This document shows positions 57,901 through 64,000 of a DNA stretch of 64,000 nt, piece after piece. The number at the start of each line of letters is the position of its first letter. Positions within the stretch are counted from its first letter, which is position 1. The notes under the pieces were generated by a model. That model did not search any database. It saw nothing but the letters and a program-made list of their open reading frames with translations, and was not told the origin of the DNA. Both the position numbers and the translations under genes were made by a program. The stretch is from Canna indica (lineage: Eukaryota > Streptophyta > Magnoliopsida > Zingiberales > Cannaceae): contig CP136890.1 of assembly GCA_034359265.1 (NCBI GenBank), forward strand, positions 31,166,501-31,230,500, read 5' to 3'.

Positions 57901-58600
57901 AGAATAAGCGAGTTATGATAAGACAACTTTCTCGATCCACCTGTCACAAGGATGTTAGCTGCCATTGACAGCATGTTTGGGCTGAACAGAATATGGTCTA
58001 ACTTAGCTAAGACGGGGGTAGCCTGATTATTGGTCCAAGTAAAGAGATGGGCCAATCTATGAGACAACTGTCAATTATGAATTTGAAGAATCTTCTTGAA
58101 TTACAAGCGGAGCTGTGGTAGTTCCTCCGCTCACAATCGAATTTGGTTAGGTTGAAGTCGCCACCTGTGTTGTAGGGGTCGGGAGGGTCGTCAAGGAGTT
58201 GATACATCTCTTGGATGAAGGATGGATTGCGTCCAATTAAGTGCAACCTTTGGTTTGAGGGTAGGTGTTGTAGATGTAGGCGAATAAAAAACTCCCCTGA
58301 ATAAGTCACCAGGCATTTCCAGAGAGAGAGGTTCCAAATGGAAAGGAGACCGCCTTATATGCTAGATGAGTTCATAGCAAAGAAATGGATCTCTGGACCA
58401 GCATGATAACCAAAAATATGGTTGGCAATATGATTGGAAATCTGCCCAAGCTTAGTTTCACATAAAAAGATCAAACTACAATTAGTATCCCTGACAATTT
58501 GCTTGATCATGTATCACATAGACAGGCGGTTGACACAACGAGTGTCCCAAAATATAGCGTTAAAAATGGAAGTGTCCATGCAAGAAGACATCAATAGATA
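54948..58600 (-). mobile_element. L1-type LINE ORF2, endonuclease to poly(A), decayed
   Basis: The longest LINE in the window, on the minus strand. Endonuclease: the start (about 58578) gives an NAIFWDTRCVNRL-like opening, LIFLCETKL, then GGDFNLTKFD (about 58130-58175) and WTNNQATPVLAKLDHILFS (57843-58067). Reverse transcriptase: SPDGILLEFFKKYYD (57132-57437), DKVELERAFNSINLSFIKQM (56623-56874) and PQQGYLSGNPLSPLIFNLVM (56528-56758). The catalytic site reads YAYD (about 56500-56525) where FADD is expected. C-terminal: LTLINSILTSQASHMLSIY and FFWCGSRE (55994-56275). The zf-RVT and tail region runs to a T-run at 54953-54966, the poly(A) tail. Many stops. Confidence 0.85.
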
Positions 58601-59084
58601 AGCACCAACGACAAAGCAAAAAGGAGCTAATGTGGTTACCATCTGGCTTCCACGATAGTCATTGCTTTAATTACCTCTTCATGATTGCTCAAGCAGGTAA
58701 AGCCCAAATTAGCAATAGAGGACAAAATATCACTGTCGAGGTGGTTTACCATCTCTGCATTGAAGGACCCACAACTGGTCTAATTGTTGAGCTCTTTCAA
58801 AGGTGTTGGATTAGACCCTTCAAGTCAGGCAGCCTTACAGATTTTTAGGTTTTGTGATGGTGTTATGCAACAACTTGCTAGAAAGGTGACTACATCTAAG
58901 AATGAGGTGATTATAATTAAGTGATTTGGCCATGAATTTTTGTCTCTTAGTGTGTGAAATAGCCTATTCCAACACTGAAGGAGTCCAAAAAGTTCGGAGT
59001 AGAAGGTGAGGCCGAAGGAGCCAGGCTAGATAGGATGTCTGAATGAGACCCAAGCCCGCCCAACGGGTAAGAGAAAGGCTCGAC
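58601..59084 (-). other. Possible 5' or ORF1 part of the antisense L1
   Basis: Sequence continuing beyond the endonuclease start. No ORF1 domain is clear in any frame. Confidence 0.25.
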
Positions 59085-59520
59085 TAGGGGTGGCAATTTT
59101 CGGCCCGGTTTGGCACAAAAGAATCAGGTTCGGGTCGGGTCTTGTCGTGCTCAGGCTGTTATCGGGTCAGGTCTTGTCGTGCTCAGGCTGTTATCGGGTC
59201 AGCTCGATAAGGCCCGACCCCTTATCGTGCCAAGCCGGGCCAAGTGTTATCTAGTCGATCGGACACGATAGCCCGATAAACACTTGGATTGGGTATTATA
59301 ATAGGTTTAAAACCGGTTAGTTATCGGGTTTAAACCCTATTTTTTTCATGTTATCGAGCTAAATGGGCTGGGTCGTGCGAGCCCACTATTTTTTCATGTC
59401 GGGCGAGTCGATGAGTCCAGGCCCAATTTTTTTTGGGCCAGGCCTGGCACGAATTTTTTTTTGCCAAACCGACCCGACATGATTTGCCAAGCGTAGGCTC
59501 GGCCCGGGAAGGGATGGCAA
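59085..59520. mobile_element. hAT-like GC-rich terminal sequence
   Basis: Starts TAGGGGTGGCAATTTTCGGC, very like the hAT terminus at 8430, followed by GC-rich repeats. The right edge shows GGGATGGCAATAG in direct rather than inverted orientation, so a complete non-autonomous hAT is not proven. No 8-bp duplication was found. Confidence 0.4.
59132..59195. repeat. Two tandem 32-bp repeats
   Basis: Units 59132-59163 and 59164-59195 beginning GGGTCGGGTCTTGTCGTGCT and GGGTCAGGTCTTGTCGTGCT differ at one position. Confidence 0.9.
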
Positions 59521-60015
59521 TAGAGGATCGATCGGGCCCTGCTAGAACCGCAAGAGAAAGCGCAAGGAGGCATGCGGAGTGGCCTTTCTCGTGGGTCGTT
59601 GCCCTAATGCAGAGACTGTTCCAATGTGATCTGAAACAAATTATTTGAAAAGATGATGGGTCGGATCCATGAGCATCGGATGCAGGTTCTCCACCAAACC
59701 CGCGTATAAAGGGTGCAGTAATGGGCGGGAAGGATCTCCAGAGAGCACCGGCTGTAAGAACCGGGTAAAGAAGTGAGAAATCTCAGGATCAGAGGAAGCA
59801 AATCGCAACATGCAGGGTTGAGACATAGAAGTGGTAGACGCGGTGGCCGGTCGGACAGAGACCAGAAGATGGCCTCCCAAAATAGGTAAGGATCCTGGTA
59901 GAAGTGACATCACAGGTTGTTGGTCGGAAAGGAGCGAATCGAGTTACCAACGTCAGAGGACCGCCTTCGGCGTCGAAGAGGCAATGAAGAATCCTTCAGA
60001 AAGCCAAACTGGCCG
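59521..60015 (-). other. Unassigned, possibly L1 5' region
   Basis: A minus-strand open frame (59641-59913) lacks any recognised domain. Position and strand would suit the 5' part of the antisense L1, but this is inference only. Confidence 0.25.
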
Positions 60016-60345
60016 AGATTAATTCTACATCAACACTCGTATTTATAATTTTGACTCAAATTTAGGGGTTTTCCCAATTTTGATCCGAACTTTTATTTGT
60101 ATCAATAGTATACTCATATTTTCAATTTGTATCAATAATATCCCCTCGTCAAGTAATCGCGAGTTTTGTCGTTTGACTAATGACATGGCACTGCATACGT
60201 GTACCATCATTGAAGTCAACACATAAAATTTGAATAAAAAATGAAGACAGTGCCAAGTCATCGTGCCACGTCGGCAGCAAAATTTAACTTGAATTAAAAA
60301 TTAGAAAAAATTACAGGTCAGCAAACCCGATTTAAAATATCAGCC
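60016..60345 (+). repeat. Mutator-like terminal repeat, copy 2
   Basis: Shares with 28054-28362, in the same orientation, 'tttgtatcaatagt', 'ttttcaatttgtatcaataa', 'gtcaacacataaaatttga', 'tgccaagtcatcg/ac' and 'aattaaaaattagaaaaa'. The inner edge directly touches captured gene sequence at both sites. Confidence 0.65.
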
Positions 60346-60565
60346 AACCCAGCTCCGAGTGGAGTCTTCTTTTGTTGGACTTCAACGCTTGCGTCTTGGA
60401 GCGAACTTCATTGATGTAGGCGATGGTGTCAGCGAGGAGGGAGGCATTGTCCATCTTCAACACGTAGGGAATGACGGCGCGTAGGGCTAGTTCAAGTTCT
60501 CCCACCATTGCCGCTCGACTTCCATGTGTCCAGGGGCTCCTCGGCCGTTGGTCGGCATGTGAATC
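60345..60565 (-). pseudogene. bHLH (MYC2-type) domain fragment
   Basis: MYC2-type bHLH proteins are jasmonate-pathway transcription factors. The minus strand reads PTNGRGAPGHMEVERQWWEN (usual [21 protein letters not shown]), then after one frameshift LALRAVIPYVLKMDNASLLA and DTIAYINEVRSKTQALKSN. That covers the basic region, both helices and the loop. Two arginines of the basic region are tryptophan, which would weaken DNA contacts. It lies in the same orientation directly after a GT8 fragment and ends at the Mutator-like repeat. It is a captured fragment, not a gene. Confidence 0.85.
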
Positions 60566-60589
60566 AAGCTAGGGTTTTTGCTGACACAA

Positions 60590-61005
60590 TTGGAGCTCAT
60601 GCGTGGAACCGAGCTTGCTGCTGTTCGCAGATGGGTGGAACATCGGCTGGTCGAGCAACTCAGGGAAGTAGCTCACTAGAAATCCCTGGTCTGCACTGTC
60701 TCGATTGTGACGCACAATTTTTAGCTCATGAAGCATGTTATTGAAGACATCCATCGAAGGCTGCAGGAGTTGATGAAGGCGACACAGAACTGTCCACACT
60801 GGAAGAGCTCGTAGGTGCGGAGGATGAAGAGGTTATCAGCGTCGAGCATGACAACCCGATTGTACGACACCAAGCTCCATGTGTAGAGTTTGTTGAGCGT
60901 CAGCTTGAATCAGGTGTTGAAGTTGCGCTGCTTCTCGTATGGGTTCTACAGGTTCTCTATTGTCACTACCTTCATACCTTCACTCTGTCTTCCTCTTTAC
61001 TGTTG
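60590..61005 (-). pseudogene. GT8 (PGSIP7/8-like) glucuronosyltransferase exon 2 fragment
   Basis: The minus strand reads KVVTIENL, stop, NPYEKQRNFNT, stop, FKLTLNKLYTWSL, VVMLDADNLFILRTYELFQC, then after a frame change LLQPSMDVFNNMLHELKIV and DQGFLVSYFPELLDQPMFHP. LDADN is the GT8 DxD metal site. This is the exon that should follow the 32651-32857 exon. An acceptor-like CAG lies near 61005, where an L1 is inserted. The 3' side runs into the bHLH fragment within about 30 bp. Two stops and a shift rule out function. Confidence 0.87.
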
Positions 61006-61009
61006 TTTC

Positions 61010-62640
61010 ATTTCAATTCATTTCATTACATTCCAACAACTATTAATCATTTTCATGCATTTGCTGACGATTTGGTGGTCTTCTGGGAGACTTCTATGGT
61101 AGTTGTATCCAACTTCAGATTGCTTATGAAGTGTTTTGAATTGAGGTCGGGGCTAAAAATTAATGTCTCCAAAACAAGATTGATCCCGATTGCTTCGAAT
61201 ACTTCAATTGGTCTACCTTTCGCAGATATGTTAGGTTGTTTAGTATCATCTTTCCCGTTGATGATCTGGGTCTCCCTTTGAGGCTTGGCCCTTTGCATAA
61301 AGATGATTGGAGCAAGGTCTTGTCAAAATTTTATGGTGTTCTTTCCTCTTGGCAAGGATCTCTTCTATATCGTGCTGGAAGACGTACCTTGGTTAATAGT
61401 GTTCTTACAAGTCAAGCCTCTTACTTACTCTTAATTTTTGAAGCACCTTAATGGGTTCTAAGGCACATGGATAAGAGAAGGAATTTTTTTTTTAATTGGA
61501 GACAAGGATGCCTCTCTCGGAGGAAAGTATCTTGTTAACTGGGATCTCTTAACAATCAAGAAATAGGAGGGTGGCCTGGGTTTCTTAAATCTTTCTTTGC
61601 ACAACTCGACTAGACCTGGAGCGTGGCTTTGGAAAGTTCGACAAAACTTGAACTTCTTATTGATTCATATCATTAAAGCTCAGGTTCCGGAGTTTTCTAA
61701 CATGCCCTTGGCTCACAACTGCTTGTCTCATGTGTGGAGAAATATCATGAAAGGAATGGATCTTTTCTGTACCTCCTTAAATTTTGTGGTTAATGACGGA
61801 TTCTCTATACGATTATGGCAAGATCCATAGATGAATGGGCAAAAGCTGGCTGATATTTTCCCTGACTTATTTGCCCTTGCTATCAATCCTAATACCACCA
61901 TAGCGGGAGCTAAATATTTTGATGAGGAGAATAGAGCTATGGGTTGAAATATTCAATTCACTAACCTGATTCCTTTACACGGACTCTCGGATCTTGCTAG
62001 TTGCATCTCCTCTATCTTGGAAGGATCTACACCCGGTACGTTCAGTTGGAAGTGGACGCGGAATGGTTTATTCACCACCAAATCCCTGTATGAAATTCTT
62101 AATTTCCAAGGTGTCAAAGATCCAATGGCTACCTACATTTGGAACAAGAGCTGTCCTGAATATATTTCTATCTTCTTCTAGCTTGTGCTAAAACGACGTC
62201 GGCAAACAAAAGATAGGCTCCTCAGATGGAATGTTTAGGTTGACCCAAAGTGTGTCCTATGTCTCACGGAAGATGAGTCTCATATGCATTTATTTTCGGA
62301 TTGCTCCTACTCATATATTGGGTGGAAATAATGCATGCTCACTCTATGTCAACTCCCGTCCTTTCATCTTAACTTCACACATTGGGATAGGGTTTGCGGA
62401 AAAATTTCTACCTTAAGCGTAAACTATTGGCTAACATGATAAGGAACAATCGCATTTTCAACAATTGTAGCAAAGCTTCTATGGAATTAATTAGCTTTCG
62501 AATGAGCTAATTTCTTCACCTCTTATACATCCTTGTTTCTTAACTAGTTGCTCTTTGTATTTATTTTGTACATTCTCTCTTCCTACTTATATTTGTATTC
62601 ATTACCTTTATGATTAATACAATCTTTCTGTAAAAAAAAC
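61010..62640 (+). mobile_element. L1-type LINE, reverse-transcriptase palm to poly(A)
   Basis: Reads HAFADDLVVFWETS with FADD intact, then RSGLKINVSKTRLIPIASNT, LGPLHKDDWSKVLSKFYGVL, GRRTLVNSVLTSQASYLL, GAWLWKVRQNLNFL, VWRNIMKGMDLFCTS, SIRLWQDP, TRNGLFTTKSLYEILNFQG and CVLCLTEDESHMHLF. About seven stops. It ends in an A-run at 62631-62638. It is 5'-truncated, as LINE copies usually are, and lies where the GT8 intron is expected. Confidence 0.85.
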
Positions 62641-63149
62641 AAAAGAGATTAAATCCCGACACATGATGTTCGTATGGCCCATTTGGAGAAGATGAATTCG
62701 TACAGTTGGATGTGCTTAAATAATAAAGAAATAAAGTAGATGCATTTGCTGACGTTGAATCCATTAGCTGAGTTCATCCTCAAATGACCCGGTATGTATC
62801 TATCTGTAGTGACTTTGACTTTGACTTTTTCTTCACTCCTTACCTTAATGTTGAGAAACAGCCTTTTATCATACTTTTAAATATTAAAAACAACTCAAAA
62901 GTTAAGTAGGAAACTTCTGACTGACGATGTAAAAACCAGCGAGAGGATGCAATACGACAGCAAAATCTTCCCATTAAAAATGAAAAAGAAATATTGTGGA
63001 ATAGCTCATGATGGCCGTGCTACCATATTTGTCTGTCGTTGACGTGGGATTAATGGAATTTTTTGATTTAATAAAATTTCATAGAGAAATAAAGGAAACG
63101 ATGAGAGATGATCAAAAAAGAGAGGGAGATAAAAAAAAAAGGATTATCG
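62641..63149. other. Unassigned sequence
   Basis: AT-rich with no recognised gene. It would be the place for a GT8 exon 1 on the minus strand if the captured gene were complete, but none is seen. Confidence 0.3.
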
Positions 63150-63625
63150 TGAGAGGAGGCGGAGGAGGCGAGAGGGATTCCTGCGGTCGGCTATAAAGAA
63201 AAGAGCGAAAAGAGTTTGTCGGCTATGAAGGTAGGTGGGGAAGGGCGTGGTAAAGAATTTTTTTTGCCAGAATGGATAAAAACAATTATATATCGGAACG
63301 GTTTATGTGTAGGGCTAAATAATTTAAAATGTAGGAATGGTTTATTTTATTGTTTCGTTTTTTACATATAGGAAATATTTTTTTATGTTCCCATAGTATA
63401 TTGGCTAAGGGAACGATTTTCAAAATCGTTCCTGTATATTAGCTAAGGGAACGGTTTTTTTTTATATTCTCATAGTATATTGGCTAAGAAAACGATTTTT
63501 TTTGTGTTCCCATAGTATATTGGCTAAGGGAACGGTTTTCAAAACTATTCCTTTAAGTGATGTATGAGAACATTTTTTTTGACCGTTTCCAAAAGTGGCG
63601 TGACCACATAGTCAAAATGTAGTAG
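63150..63625 (+). mobile_element. CACTA-like end with subterminal repeats, second copy
   Basis: 63160-63200 matches the antisense of the leader of the small gene at 34565-34605 ('ggcgagagggattcctgc'). 63290-63600 holds repeated units of 'gtatattggctaagggaacg' and 'aacggttttcaaaa', similar to 35815-36190. The right edge reads CTACTACATTTTGACTATGT on the minus strand, a degenerate CACTA terminus, and abuts LTR F. Confidence 0.6.
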
Positions 63626-63732
63626 TATTGAATTGGGTAGTTGAGTTGATTAAAACCAAAAAGAATTCGATTAATCGTAAAAGTAGATACACATTATTCA
63701 ACCCTCCTTCTAGTAAGGACATTCATCCAACA
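63626..63732 (+). repeat. Sirevirus LTR F, last 107 bp only
   Basis: Matches the 3' end of LTR B: a run through 'ttgaattgggtagttgag', CTTCTAGT and terminal CCAACA, directly before a primer-binding site. The 5' part is missing at the CACTA-like end. Confidence 0.8.
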
Positions 63733-63734
63733 TT

Positions 63735-63746
63735 TGGTATCAGAGC
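63735..63746 (+). other. Sirevirus primer-binding site
   Basis: TGGTATCAGAGC, complementary to initiator tRNA-Met, two bases after the LTR end. Confidence 0.92.
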
Positions 63747-63785
63747 TAGATTGTAGGCTTAGGTTTAACCATCTATCCTACACTT

Positions 63786-64000
63786 ATGAGTTCAAATATC
63801 ACACTAGGTCAAGGGTCTTCAACTCATGCACCTCCTCTATTTGATGGAAACAACTACCGTTATTGGAAAACTAGGATGAGTATTCTCTAGCGATCGCTAG
63901 GGTTAGATGCTTGTAGAACTATTCATGTAAATTATGAACTACCCTCCAAGAGCATAGATGATTGGTCTCAAGAAGAGATCAAATTGTTTAATTCTAATGC
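63786..64000 (+). pseudogene. Sirevirus gag start, runs off window
   Basis: The ATG at 63786 opens MSSNITLGQGSSTHAPPLFD, then GNNYRYWKTRMSIL, the N-terminal DUF4219-like start of copia gag. A TAG follows at 63888-63890 (codon 35), then the frame goes on (RSLGLDACRTIHVNYELPSK and beyond) to the window edge. With LTR F and the primer site it marks the 5' end of another Sirevirus whose body lies to the right. Confidence 0.85.

Noticed and set aside
59641..59913. L1 ORF1 protein
   Set aside because: No zinc knuckle or RNA-binding motif visible; only its position suggests it.
63290..63600. Second CRISPR-like array
   Set aside because: Same type of CACTA subterminal repeat, with no unique spacers.
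63735..63746. Possible tRNA gene
   Set aside because: Only the 12-bp primer-binding complement of initiator tRNA-Met is present, without the rest of a tRNA.

Overview
The window is nuclear DNA from a flowering plant. A monocot is likely, from the GC-rich coding region of its one intact gene and the abundance of Sirevirus, Tat and CACTA elements, but the species cannot be told. Almost everything is transposable-element sequence in several nested layers. One gene looks functional: a 151-residue cytosolic class I small heat-shock protein at 12701-13156, with a TATA box and heat-shock element upstream. I saw no tRNA, rRNA or CRISPR feature.

Layout. 1-5728: a Sirevirus (Ty1/copia) gag that lacks pol, then two direct tract-plus-LTR units. 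5729-6033: an inverted LTR piece. 6034-7252: an L1-type LINE 3' end. 7519-11965: DNA-transposon sequence carrying a complete but decayed hAT element (8430-11633). 12497-13234: the heat-shock gene. 13900-20680: copia scraps and an antisense L1 that holds a young copia element (Copia-1, 14805-19648). 20680-25870: an old copia gag and a decayed Tork-like element (Copia-2). 26521-27770: an L1 3' end. 28054-32857: a Mutator-like terminal repeat, then a GT8 glucuronosyltransferase exon split by Copia-3. 34490-36207: a CACTA-related segment with a possible three-exon small gene. 36208-53170: Sirevirus LTR, Athila-like gag-protease, and a Tat-type Ty3/gypsy pol cut by two CACTA elements (39022-45345 and 46998-52796). 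The first of these holds a Sirevirus solo LTR; the second carries fragments of host genes. 53515-58600: two L1 fragments in opposite orientation. 60016-61005: the Mutator-like repeat again, then a fused bHLH (MYC2-type) plus GT8 pseudogene. 61010-62640: another L1. 63150-63732: a second CACTA-like end next to a Sirevirus LTR. 63735-64000: primer site and gag of a further Sirevirus.

Order of events. Target-site duplications give a relative order: Tat pol, then CACTA-1, then the solo LTR; Tat pol, then CACTA-2; L1, then Copia-1; a MITE-like repeat, then hAT; the GT8 exon, then Copia-3. The most unusual material is gene capture. Pieces of a PGSIP7/8-like GT8 gene lie beside the same Mutator-like repeat at two places 28 kb apart, once joined to a MYC2-type bHLH. 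CACTA-2 carries exons resembling a CIPK kinase and a phytepsin aspartic protease.
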